Of a DNA stretch of 7,208 bases, positions 1-6,291 are shown piece after piece. Below the pieces are notes generated by a model. It had not been told where the DNA came from and made no database searches. It was given only the letters and a program-made list of their open reading frames with translations. The first letter of the stretch is position 1. Every line of letters begins with the position of its first letter. The translations under genes were made by a program, and so were the position numbers. Source of the stretch: an uncultured Eubacteriales bacterium (GTDB lineage Bacteria > Bacillota > Clostridia > Peptostreptococcales > Anaerovoracaceae); the NCBI GenBank assembly GCA_902797405.1, contig CADBSP010000201.1:1-7208 (forward strand). The letters run 5' to 3'.

Positions 1-1128
1 CAGGGACATATCCTCGAAGCATTCAATGCTGTCCGGTTCCAGTCTTCTCTCAATAGTTTCTATCATCTCTTCAAGTCTTCCGTCCAGGTCCTTATTGGAA
101 ACAACTACTGAAACGTTGTCTATACCGCTCGGCATGTGCTCGAAATTGCATCCGAACTCATCCAGTATTTCCAGGATACGTTTAACATAGCTACGTTCTC
201 TAGCCATCATATTCTTATAAATACCAATAACCGTGAAGTCCTTCTTTCCTGCGATACCCGTTATGATGTCATTGCTTTCTTTGTCCTCATGGTGAGCTTT
301 GATGATTGTGCCCGGGTCATCAGGAAGATTGGTATTTTTGATGTTGATTGGAATGTTAGCGATTCTGGCAGGGTGAATTGCATCTTCGTGCAATACCGAT
401 GCACCCATGTATGAAAGCTCTCTAAGTTCCTTATATGAAATTTCGTGTATGGGCTTTGGGTTGTCTACAATATGCGGATCCGCCATAAGGAAACCGGAAA
501 CATCAGTCCAGTTTTCATAGATGTCCGCATCGACCGCTCTGGCAACTATAGAACCAGTAATATCTGAACCTCCTCTGGAGAAGGTTTTGATATTGTCTGT
601 TCCGGCAACCGTTCCATAGAAGCCGGGTATCACTGCGCGTTCATGTGCCTTAAGCGTTTCTTTGATTGCATTATTGGTTTCTTCTTCAAGGAGCTTTCCC
701 TTTTCATCAAAGAAAATCATATCTGCGCCGTCAACAAAGTCATATCCCAGATAAGCGGAAATGAGCTTGGCGCTCAGGTATTCCCCCCTGCTCGCGACAT
801 AGTCCTTAGTGCAGCCTTCCTGCATATTCTTCTTAATAGTTTTGAATTCCGCCTGGAAATCCACGTCGGCACCCAGATTAATTGCAGTCGATGTAAATCT
901 GTCCTGAATAACCTGGAGTAGCTGATCGTATGGAAGTTTATGTTCCATATGCGTATAACAAAGATAGAGGATATCCGTTATTTTATTATCTTCCTCAAAA
1001 CGTTTTCCCGGTGCAGAGACGATTATGTATCTGCGTTCCGGATCCGCCTCAACTATGTCTTTAAGCTTACGGATTTGAATGACATCCGCCGCGGAAGAAC
1101 CGCCAAATTTTGCGACCTTAATTCCCAT
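1..1128 (-). CDS. lysC: Aspartate kinase, monofunctional; 3' end outside window
   Basis: Phosphorylates L-aspartate to 4-phospho-L-aspartate, the entry step to lysine, threonine, methionine and diaminopimelate. The frame is open without a stop for 376 codons from ATG at 1128 to base 1, so the C-terminus is missing. Family motifs are clear: KFGGSS at residues 7-12 (nucleotide/phosphate binding), SRGEYLSA 113-120, PGFYG 168-172, FSRGGSDITGS 183-193, NWTDVSGFLMADP 206-218 and YMGASVLHEDAI 240-251. Residues 297-344 (FTVIGIY...VSVVVS) read as the first regulatory ACT domain. The second ACT domain, about 60 residues, would lie beyond the edge. The start is supported by AAGGAGA at 1141-1147, 12 bases upstream, and by a good promoter further up. 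There is no fused homoserine dehydrogenase or decarboxylase domain in the visible part. Feedback inhibition by lysine and/or threonine is usual for the family, but the effector cannot be read here. Confidence 0.95.
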   Translation of the reverse strand, partial: MGIKVAKFGGSSAADVIQIRKLKDIVEADPERRYIIVSAPGKRFEEDNKITDILYLCYTHMEHKLPYDQLLQVIQDRFTSTAINLGADVDFQAEFKTIKKNMQEGCTKDYVASRGEYLSAKLISAYLGYDFVDGADMIFFDEKGKLLEEETNNAIKETLKAHERAVIPGFYGTVAGTDNIKTFSRGGSDITGSIVARAVDADIYENWTDVSGFLMADPHIVDNPKPIHEISYKELRELSYMGASVLHEDAIHPARIANIPINIKNTNLPDDPGTIIKAHHEDKESNDIITGIAGKKDFTVIGIYKNMMARERSYVKRILEILDEFGCNFEHMPSGIDNVSVVVSNKDLDGRLEEMIETIERRLEPDSIECFEDMSL

Positions 1129-1165
1129 AACTACACTTTCTCTCCTTATAAAATAATTACCCCTA

Positions 1166-1194
1166 ATAATACAACTTTTACGGCATAACTGCAA
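1166..1194 (-). promoter_or_regulatory. Predicted sigma-A promoter of lysC
   Basis: Read on the minus strand: -35 TTGCAG (1189-1194), a 17-base spacer, and -10 TATTAT (1166-1171). Transcription would start near 1159, giving a leader of about 30 bases that contains the AAGGAGA ribosome site. The leader is too short to hold a lysine riboswitch. The promoter lies downstream of the GGCGCC/T-tract terminators, so lysC has its own start separate from metK. Confidence 0.7.
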
Positions 1195-1210
1195 CACCAC
1201 CAGAGGAAAT

Positions 1211-1243
1211 CAAAAAGGCGCCTGATGAAAACAAAAAGGCGCC
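1211..1243 (-). terminator. Short GGCGCC hairpin with T-tract, tandem with foldback end
   Basis: On the minus strand GGCGCC (1238-1243) can pair with GGCGCC (1217-1222) across a 15-base loop, followed directly by TTTTTG. The same 12-mer, CAAAAAGGCGCC on the plus strand, occurs at 1211-1222 and 1232-1243, 21 bases apart. The terminal arm of the foldback element is therefore also followed by TTTTTGTTTT. Both would act as intrinsic terminators for metK transcription ahead of the lysC promoter. The stem is only 6 bp but entirely G/C. Confidence 0.55.
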
Positions 1244-1446
1244 ATATAATAAACATGAATCCCGTACTCGTCGCAAAGAAGCAGTGGATAATCCTCGCGG
1301 CAAGTGACCCGACTCGAGAACTCGCGCCGGCTTCGCCATTCTATGCGCTCAGACACTCGAGTCGGTGAATCACGTGCCTTGCTCGGAATAACCTACTGCT
1401 TCTAGGTTGCTCCTCGTAAAGGGCGTCCTGTTTATTATATGGCGCC
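1238..1446. repeat. 209-bp foldback element (MITE-like) with perfect 18-bp terminal inverted repeats
   Basis: The ends GGCGCCATATAATAAACA (1238-1255) and its exact reverse complement (1429-1446) form an 18-bp perfect inverted repeat. Inside, complementarity continues imperfectly: AGAAGCAGT (1278-1286) matches ACTGCTTCT (1395-1403), and CCGACTCGAG (1309-1318) matches CTCGAGTCGG (1356-1365). The 37-base apex holds a GGC-TTC-GCC mini-hairpin (1329-1337). The right arm has its own alternative hairpin, AACCTA-CTGCTTC-TAGGTT (1390-1408). The interior is more GC-rich and CpG-rich than its surroundings. There is no convincing ORF and no clear target-site duplication. It could be a non-autonomous mobile repeat, a structured RNA, or a giant terminator for metK; I favour a dispersed repeat by analogy with other such elements. 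It separates metK (stop at 1511) from lysC. Confidence 0.75.
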
Positions 1447-1510
1447 TATTATTGGCTTTTAACTGGTTGTTTTAGTTTTATAGTTAGGCCGTTAATATGC
1501 TTTTCTTGGT

Positions 1511-2686
1511 TTACAGTTCGGCTTTTAATTCTTCAACTTTGTCCAGGCGTTCCCAAGGAAGATCTACATCCGTTCTTCCAAAGTGTCCATAGGCCGCAGT
1601 CTTTCTGTAAATCGGTCGACGAAGATCCAGGTCTTTGATGATGGATGCCGGTCTAAAGTCAAAGTGTTTGTTCACGATTTCGGCCAGCTTATCATCCGGA
1701 AGCTTCCCTGTTCCAAAGGTATCTACCATTACGGAAACAGGCTTTGCTACCCCGATTGCATATGCTATCTGGATTTCGCATTTGTCCGCGAGGCCTGCAG
1801 CAACCAGGTTCTTTGCTGCATGGCGAACCGCGTAGGCCGCTGATCTATCCACCTTGGTCGGATCCTTCCCAGAGAAACAACCGCCGCCATGTCTGGCATA
1901 ACCGCCGTAGGTGTCCACAATAATTTTACGGCCGGTCAGTCCAGAATCCCCATGAGGTCCTCCTATCACAAAACGACCTGTCGGATTCACAAAATACTTT
2001 GTTTCATCGTCGAGCAAATCCGGGGAGATGCAAGCTTTGATTACCTTCTCGATAATATCTTCCCTGATTTGTTCCTGGCTGACGTCCGGGTCATGCTGAG
2101 TAGAAACAACCACCGTGTCTATACGCTTCACTTTATCGTCGTCATATTCAACCGTGACCTGTGCCTTTCCGTCGGGTCTCAGGTACGGCAAGGTTCCATT
2201 CTTCCTGAGTTCCGCTAGTTTTAGCGTGAGCTTATGCGCGGTAGCAATCGGCAAGGGCATGTATTCCGGAGTCTCATTGCATGCGAAACCGAACATCATC
2301 CCCTGATCTCCGGCACCTACTATATCCGCGTCATCCTTTTCCAAACCGCGATGCTCCAGCGCCTCATCTACACCCATTGCAATATCGGAAGACTGTTCAT
2401 CAATTGCGGAAAGCACAGCACATGTGTTTCCATCAAACCCGTATTCTCCCTTATCGTAACCGATGTCTTTGATTACGCTTCTTACGATCTCAGGAATGTC
2501 GATATAGCACTCGGTACTTATTTCACCCATAACCATTGCGTAGCCGGTTGTTGCGGTGGTTTCGCATGCCACTCTACCCATAGGGTCCTTTTCCATGATT
2601 GAATCAAGTATTGCATCCGATATCTGGTCACATACCTTATCCGGATGCCCTTCTGTAACGGATTCTGAAGTAAATAGTTTTTTCAT
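1511..2686 (-). CDS. metK: S-adenosylmethionine synthase (methionine adenosyltransferase)
   Basis: Makes S-adenosylmethionine from methionine and ATP in the cytoplasm, releasing phosphate and pyrophosphate; the enzyme is usually a tetramer. The product has 391 residues, close to the usual length of about 395. Signatures from the N-terminus are SESVTEGHPDK (7-17), the ATP-binding GAGDQGMMFG (124-133), GGPHGDSGLTGRKIIVDTYGG (242-262 region), and the glycine-rich GGGCFSGKDPTKVDRSAAY block (267-285). The C-terminus has the typical DLPWE. I chose the ATG at 2686 because AGAGGG (2695-2700) lies 8 bases upstream. The in-frame GTG at 2695, which would add MTK, overlaps that ribosome site. The gene is divergent from the unknown plus-strand gene. 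No SAM riboswitch can fit in the roughly 58-base leader. Confidence 0.98.
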   Translation of the reverse strand: MKKLFTSESVTEGHPDKVCDQISDAILDSIMEKDPMGRVACETTATTGYAMVMGEISTECYIDIPEIVRSVIKDIGYDKGEYGFDGNTCAVLSAIDEQSSDIAMGVDEALEHRGLEKDDADIVGAGDQGMMFGFACNETPEYMPLPIATAHKLTLKLAELRKNGTLPYLRPDGKAQVTVEYDDDKVKRIDTVVVSTQHDPDVSQEQIREDIIEKVIKACISPDLLDDETKYFVNPTGRFVIGGPHGDSGLTGRKIIVDTYGGYARHGGGCFSGKDPTKVDRSAAYAVRHAAKNLVAAGLADKCEIQIAYAIGVAKPVSVMVDTFGTGKLPDDKLAEIVNKHFDFRPASIIKDLDLRRPIYRKTAAYGHFGRTDVDLPWERLDKVEELKAEL

Positions 2687-2706
2687 TTTAGTCACCCTCT
2701 ATTACC

Positions 2707-2735
2707 TTATCATACATTTTGTTATATGCTATAAT
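2707..2735 (+). promoter_or_regulatory. Predicted extended -10 promoter for the unknown gene at 2806
   Basis: On the plus strand: -35-like TTATCA (2707-2712, 4 of 6 to consensus), a 17-base spacer, and a perfect TATAAT (2730-2735) preceded by TGC, which gives an extended -10. Transcription would begin near 2742, about 64 bases before the ATG at 2806. The promoter sits inside the metK 5' leader, so the two transcripts would run through each other's promoter. Confidence 0.55.
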
Positions 2736-2750
2736 CATAAAATCATATAT

Positions 2751-2779
2751 AGGATACATACTGAATACCCTAAAGTCAA
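2751..2779 (-). promoter_or_regulatory. Predicted sigma-A promoter of metK
   Basis: On the minus strand: -35 TTGACT (2774-2779), a 17-base spacer, and -10 TATCCT (2751-2756). Expected start is near 2744, giving a leader of about 58 bases to the metK ATG, which includes AGAGGG at 2695-2700. Confidence 0.65.
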
Positions 2780-2805
2780 ATAGGATAAACTCTGGTTTTT
2801 TAGAA

Positions 2806-4128
2806 ATGAACAGTAAGGAACATGCGACTTTTACAATTGTTCATGGCGACTTGCCTTTAAGCCCCGGAATTGCCGGTGGTGATTTTGTTATGGCGGAAGC
2901 AACCGATACAAGACTTATGGGAGTTGTCGGGCTTCATGTTTTAAGAAGACAGAAAAATGAAGATTTCCATCAACTGTTCTATCTGGATTTCGAGGAGTAC
3001 GGTCTGGATGAATATAGAAGCTACCACATTATTAACGATACCGACGATTACATGGACCTTAGCAATAATCAAAATAACGTTGATGGAATTTACTCCGACT
3101 TTGATGATGATTTCCCTGAAATCATTAGTAGAATCGAAGATGTAGAGCGGGATATGGCCGACCTATTTGGAGGTTTAGGCGGTGTTTTCCAGGAAATCAC
3201 CGAAGAAGAAGCCATCTTTCTCATTAAGGATGCTGTATCCGTGGGTGAAAAATACGATGTGGAATTACCCGAGGGAATCGAAGAATATGGTATGATTCTG
3301 GATTCCCCGCTTTCCTTTGGCGAAGATGAGAAATCAAAGCTTTGGAGAAAAATCTGTATAACCCCGGACCCCGATTATGAGGTAATAAATTATTTCATTA
3401 TGAGGCACGCGGCAATGGACATTGATGGAAGGGATTATCTAGGCATTCCCGAGCAAAGCTATAATATGTTTGTGATGACAGAACCGGGTACTCTTTATCG
3501 AAACGAAACGAAATCCGTGGACGAAGGTAAGAATAGTTTATCTTTGATTCGGGATTATTATTCGACTTCACTCATTTCGGATGACACCGGATTTAGACTC
3601 ATAACCGCCAATATTTCTGTCGCAGGACCAAAGGTCATTTCCTATGACCTGATAGATGATATGCGAATAACGCCTTGGGAATCGAGACTTATTTTGGCCA
3701 GAAATGAATACGTTTCCTATGCGAAGTTAAAGGGAAAAACCGCCGGCATCGAACTTGCAAAAATCATACGCTCACTCTATCCAAAGGCAGAAAGTCACCC
3801 TCATCCAAAAGGAAACCTTTTTATGCTTTTAAGTAGCGATAATTCACATGCCGCCAAAAGAATCTACAGGTTGGATGACGACGTTTGTGCCTCTATTTAC
3901 ATACGATTCAATGGAGAAATCCTGGTTGCGGGAAGCGATCTGGAGCAAGTGCACTTTTATGAGAGACTAATCGAGAATATTGCGGAAACTTATAGGTTTT
4001 TATATTACCATGTTGAAAGATATTCCTTCCCGGAATCCACCTTGGGATATTATGTGAGAGAAGACTATGGTGAGTTCAATAGTTTTTTGGAGTATTTACA
4101 ATTTTTAACCAGCAACCAGACCGTTTGA
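2806..4128 (+). CDS. Hypothetical acidic protein, 440 residues, family not recognised
   Basis: I do not recognise this protein. It has no signal peptide or membrane segment, so it is probably cytoplasmic. It is markedly acidic, with Asp/Glu-rich stretches such as SDFDDDFPE near residues 98-106 and EITEEEA near 130-136. The N-terminal part (LPLSPGIAGGDFVMAEATDTRLMGVVGLHVLRR) looks like beta strands and turns. The C-terminal third holds a likely alpha/beta segment (ASIYIRFNGEILVAGSD) followed by a helical, aromatic-rich tail. No catalytic motif, metal site or nucleotide-binding loop is evident. Base and codon use look like the neighbours, with no sign of recent transfer. The start is uncertain: ATG 2806 has no good ribosome site, the in-frame ATG at 2719 lies upstream of the likely transcription start, and ATG 2890 has a weak GGTGG upstream. 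It is divergent from metK and followed by the DnaA-box region. Confidence 0.8.
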   Translation: MNSKEHATFTIVHGDLPLSPGIAGGDFVMAEATDTRLMGVVGLHVLRRQKNEDFHQLFYLDFEEYGLDEYRSYHIINDTDDYMDLSNNQNNVDGIYSDFDDDFPEIISRIEDVERDMADLFGGLGGVFQEITEEEAIFLIKDAVSVGEKYDVELPEGIEEYGMILDSPLSFGEDEKSKLWRKICITPDPDYEVINYFIMRHAAMDIDGRDYLGIPEQSYNMFVMTEPGTLYRNETKSVDEGKNSLSLIRDYYSTSLISDDTGFRLITANISVAGPKVISYDLIDDMRITPWESRLILARNEYVSYAKLKGKTAGIELAKIIRSLYPKAESHPHPKGNLFMLLSSDNSHAAKRIYRLDDDVCASIYIRFNGEILVAGSDLEQVHFYERLIENIAETYRFLYYHVERYSFPESTLGYYVREDYGEFNSFLEYLQFLTSNQTV

Positions 4129-4160
4129 ATTATGTCAACCATCGTTCTTTTTTGCAAGAC

Positions 4161-4196
4161 CACTTTTCAACATATCGGAATCGTCACTTTTCAACA
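4161..4196 (+). repeat. Two CACTTTTCAACA direct repeats (degenerate DnaA-box-like)
   Basis: The 12-mer CACTTTTCAACA occurs at 4161-4172 and again at 4185-4196, 24 bases apart. It differs at two positions from CACTTATCCACA, which occurs at 4204-4215 and inverted at 4256-4267. The repeats therefore look like weaker members of the same DnaA-box series, in the same orientation as the first exact box. Confidence 0.6.
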
Positions 4197-4203
4197 AAAA
4201 CCG

Positions 4204-4337
4204 CACTTATCCACAAGAGTCCAAAAAATCGTATACGATTTTTTACCAGTTGCCATGTGGATAAGTGGTCGACATGAAACATTGTAATATCAAGCAAATC
4301 ACCTAATCATTTTTTTGTCAATAGGGACTTATCCACA
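4204..4337. other. DnaA-box cluster (three exact TTATCCACA sites)
   Basis: The exact consensus DnaA box TTATCCACA is present at 4207-4215 (plus), 4256-4264 (minus, read as TGTGGATAA) and 4329-4337 (plus). The first two are part of an identical 12-mer CACTTATCCACA; the third is preceded by GAC instead. A given 9-mer is expected about 0.0025 times in 325 bp on both strands at even base composition, so three copies are unlikely to be chance. DnaA, the replication initiator ATPase, binds such boxes. The flanking sequence is A/T-rich, notably 4306-4316 and 4373-4440. The usual dnaA-dnaN-rpmH origin neighbours are absent, so this may be a titrating or regulatory DnaA-box cluster as known outside oriC in Bacillus subtilis. 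An origin with displaced dnaA is also possible. The cluster fills most of the 325-bp gap before the AlaX gene. Confidence 0.75.
4223..4244. repeat. Perfect 22-bp palindrome, centre of inverted DnaA boxes
   Basis: The sequence is six A, TCG, TATA, CGA, six T: a perfect palindrome, or a 9-bp stem with a TATA loop when single-stranded. It lies almost centrally (centre 4233.5) between the two inverted CACTTATCCACA copies (pair centre 4235.5). As RNA it would resemble a weak bidirectional terminator with a U-tract and could end the unknown gene's transcript. As DNA it could be an operator for a dimeric repressor or a site of strand opening. Confidence 0.6.
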
Positions 4338-4453
4338 GATTTTCAGAGAAAATAAAGAGTCCTTTGTTCGATAGTAAAATCCTGTAAAACCTACATCAAA
4401 AAAGTCAAAAAGGCTTAAAAATAAAGAAGTCGCTAAAGTAAACGGAGTAAAAA

Positions 4454-5752
4454 ATGGAAACAAAGAAGATATATTTAAAAGACAGAAATCTGTCAGAATT
4501 ACAAACCACTGTCTTGACAGCGGATATTTACGAAAAGGATAACAACGATGCTATTCTCACCTTTTCTGAAACTGTATTCTTCCCTGGCGGCGGCGGACAA
4601 AGCTGCGATACCGGAAAAATCACTTTTAAAACCGATCCAAACTCCAATGGAAATAAAAGCGATGCAATTACATTGGATATTGTAGAAACATTCGAACATG
4701 GTGGCATCGTATATCATCATGCAAAGGATGGTGCCAAGTATATTGAAGCCTCTACCATCGCCCCTGGAACGGAATGCGAAATCGAGCTTGACTGGGATCG
4801 TCGCTTTGACAATATGCAAAGACATTGTGGAGAGCATATACTTTCCGGCGTGTTTTATGATTTGTATGGTGGCGTTAATCGCGGGTTTCATATGGGTGAC
4901 GAATATATGACAATCGATATCAGCTTGGAGGACAAAGATGAATTCGTCGGCAAGGAAGTCACCTGGGATATGGCTTTGGCAGCGGAGCTTAGGACAAATG
5001 AGATTATCTGGAGCAACCTTCCTGTTATCCCCCATCATTTTGATACACGTGAAGAAGCTGAAAAGATGCCTCTTAGAAAGAAGCTTGCGATAGAATCAGA
5101 CATCACTATAGTAACCATTGGTGATGCGTCCAACCCGGCAGATTCTGTGGCTTGCTGCGGGACTCATCCGACAACCACTGGACAGGTCGGCATGCTAAAG
5201 ATTTACAAGGTCGAGCCGAACAAGGGTATGTATCGCATCTTCTTTGATGCCGGGAAAAGAGCTTTAATGGGGTATCGCGAGAGGTTCGAAATCCTCGGAA
5301 GATTGGAAAAGGATCTCTCCGCAGGTGTACCGGATTTGATTGATAAGTATTATGCCAAGCAGGAAAAACAAAAGGAAATCCGCGACAGACTTTACCACCT
5401 GACCAAGGATGTACAGAAAAAGGAAGTTCAGCGCATTAAGGATGCTAAGGCATCTAACGCTGATAGCGATGGCTCGTTCTTATTTGAATATAGTGTGCTT
5501 ACTATTGATGATGTAATTGATATAGGAAGAGAGTTGGAAGGTGAACTTCCCTACATGCTGTTCCTGCTTCATGAACCATCGAATACACTACTTCTATTCT
5601 CCGATATTCATGATTGCGGAAAGATGGTGAAGGATAACGCCTCAGTATTCAACGGAAAAGGTGGCGGTAATCAAAAATTCGCCCGTGCGATTTTCACTCG
5701 TCGCGATGACCTGGATATGTTTATTGCTGCAGTTCGTAATTTGATAAGGTAA
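4454..5752 (+). CDS. alaX: Alanyl-tRNA editing protein, AlaX long type with DHHA1 domain
   Basis: A free-standing relative of the AlaRS editing domain that hydrolyses mischarged Ser-tRNA(Ala) (some members Gly-tRNA(Ala)), protecting translation fidelity in the cytoplasm. It has 432 residues. The N-terminal beta-barrel has the FFPGGGGQSCDTG motif (42-54). The editing/SAD domain has the zinc ligands H124 and H128 in HCGEH, and C234 and H238 in CCGTH. A charged helical linker follows at roughly 290-340. The C-terminal DHHA1 domain carries GKGGGNQKFA (401-410), so this is the long AlaX form and no aminoacylation domain is present. The ATG at 4454 is supported by CGGAG (4443-4447) six bases upstream. 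No strong promoter is seen upstream; a TTGTCA at 4315-4320 would overlap a DnaA box in its spacer but has only a poor -10. It ends TAATAA and converges on the PAP2 gene. Confidence 0.93.
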   Translation: METKKIYLKDRNLSELQTTVLTADIYEKDNNDAILTFSETVFFPGGGGQSCDTGKITFKTDPNSNGNKSDAITLDIVETFEHGGIVYHHAKDGAKYIEASTIAPGTECEIELDWDRRFDNMQRHCGEHILSGVFYDLYGGVNRGFHMGDEYMTIDISLEDKDEFVGKEVTWDMALAAELRTNEIIWSNLPVIPHHFDTREEAEKMPLRKKLAIESDITIVTIGDASNPADSVACCGTHPTTTGQVGMLKIYKVEPNKGMYRIFFDAGKRALMGYRERFEILGRLEKDLSAGVPDLIDKYYAKQEKQKEIRDRLYHLTKDVQKKEVQRIKDAKASNADSDGSFLFEYSVLTIDDVIDIGRELEGELPYMLFLLHEPSNTLLLFSDIHDCGKMVKDNASVFNGKGGGNQKFARAIFTRRDDLDMFIAAVRNLIR

Positions 5753-5766
5753 TAAGGCTTATATTT

Positions 5767-5792
5767 AAAAGGGTGCGCACTGCACCCTTTTT
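5767..5792. terminator. Bidirectional intrinsic terminator between convergent genes
   Basis: AAAAGGGTGC (5767-5776) pairs perfectly with GCACCCTTTT (5782-5791) across a 5-base loop. The A-run on one side and T-run on the other give a U-tract in either direction. It lies 14 bases after the AlaX stop and 2 bases from the stop of the PAP2-like gene, so it should end both transcripts. Confidence 0.92.
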
Positions 5793-5793
5793 A

Positions 5794-6252
5794 TCATCTA
5801 TACATTATTGCTGCTATTATTATTCCAAATACCATTCCCGAAAAAACTTGGAGTGGTGTGTGTCCCACCAACTCCTTTAGCTTATCCTCCGGGGGCAAAT
5901 CCGTTCCTGTCATAGTTTCTATGAACTCGGTAAGATCATTAATCGCCTTAGCCTGCTTCCCTGTTTCTAACCTCACGCCTCTGGCGTCATGCATTACAAT
6001 TACGGCTACGATAAAAGCTATGGCAAACTCCACGGAATCCCAGCCGGTAGTTAATGCAACTGCAACAGCGACAGAAGTAACCGTAGCCGAGTGACTGCTT
6101 GGAAATCCTCCATCACCGAATAATCTCTCCAGCGAGAATTCTTTGTTAACAACCAGATTGATAATCGTCTTTAGCACCTGGGAGACAGCCCAGGCGACAA
6201 TGCCTGTTATGAGTATTTTATTGGATAATATTAGTTCAAACCATTCTTTCAT
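5794..6252 (-). CDS. Divergent PAP2 family membrane protein (YuiD/DUF212 type)
   Basis: A 152-residue integral membrane protein of the acid phosphatase/vanadium haloperoxidase-related (DUF212) family, near the roughly 158 residues of Bacillus subtilis YuiD. Key features are GGFPSSHSA (48-56, PAP2-like SxxHS), MHDARGVRLETGKQA (87-101), and LKELVGHTPLQVFSGMVFG (125-143). Hydrophobic segments are at about 12-33, 55-69, 74-88 and 134-150. The SSH and HD/R residues suggest a phosphatase-like fold, but the substrate is unknown; phospholipid or polyprenyl phosphate would be a guess. I chose ATG 6252. The longer reading starts at TTG 6297, and its extra 15 codons cover a strong -10 element. No Shine-Dalgarno sequence precedes 6252, in keeping with a near-leaderless message. 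Confidence 0.9.
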   Translation of the reverse strand: MKEWFELILSNKILITGIVAWAVSQVLKTIINLVVNKEFSLERLFGDGGFPSSHSATVTSVAVAVALTTGWDSVEFAIAFIVAVIVMHDARGVRLETGKQAKAINDLTEFIETMTGTDLPPEDKLKELVGHTPLQVFSGMVFGIIIAAIMYR

Positions 6253-6261
6253 ACGTTGCCC

Positions 6262-6291
6262 ATTATACCATAAGACGCCCGTTTTTTGTAA
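6262..6291 (-). promoter_or_regulatory. Predicted promoter of the PAP2-like gene, near-leaderless
   Basis: On the minus strand: -35 TTACAA (6286-6291), an 18-base spacer, and perfect -10 TATAAT (6262-6267) preceded by TGG (extended -10). The expected transcription start is near 6255, only about 3 bases before the ATG at 6252. Confidence 0.6.

Noticed and set aside
136..1188. Plus-strand open frames opposite the left gene (136-414, 643-921, 940-1188)
   Set aside because: They are antisense to the aspartate kinase frame, which carries all family motifs across 376 codons; they show no ribosome sites or recognisable domains.
1255..1368. A 37-codon plus-strand ORF inside the foldback element
   Set aside because: It begins in the terminal inverted repeat, lacks a ribosome site, and its sequence is dictated by the hairpin arms; probably chance.
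1129..1510. Lysine riboswitch (L box) upstream of lysC
   Set aside because: None of the conserved L-box segments is present, and the predicted promoter lies only about 30 bases before the start codon.
1583..2602. Plus-strand frames within metK (1583-1843, 1635-1835, 1889-2218, 2115-2306, 2234-2602, 2281-2472)
   Set aside because: Shadows of a highly conserved gene on the other strand; composition biased as expected for antisense frames, with no start signals.
2687..2750. SAM riboswitch (S box) for metK
   Set aside because: The predicted leader is about 58 bases, too short, and has no S-box conserved segments.
2719..2805. Longer start (ATG 2719) for the unknown protein
   Set aside because: It precedes the predicted transcription start, overlaps the -10 region, lacks a ribosome site and encodes a low-complexity Ile/Tyr/Lys extension.
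4499..5038. Minus-strand 179-codon frame inside the AlaX gene
   Set aside because: Antisense to the zinc-binding and N-terminal motifs of AlaX; no start signals and no recognisable domain.
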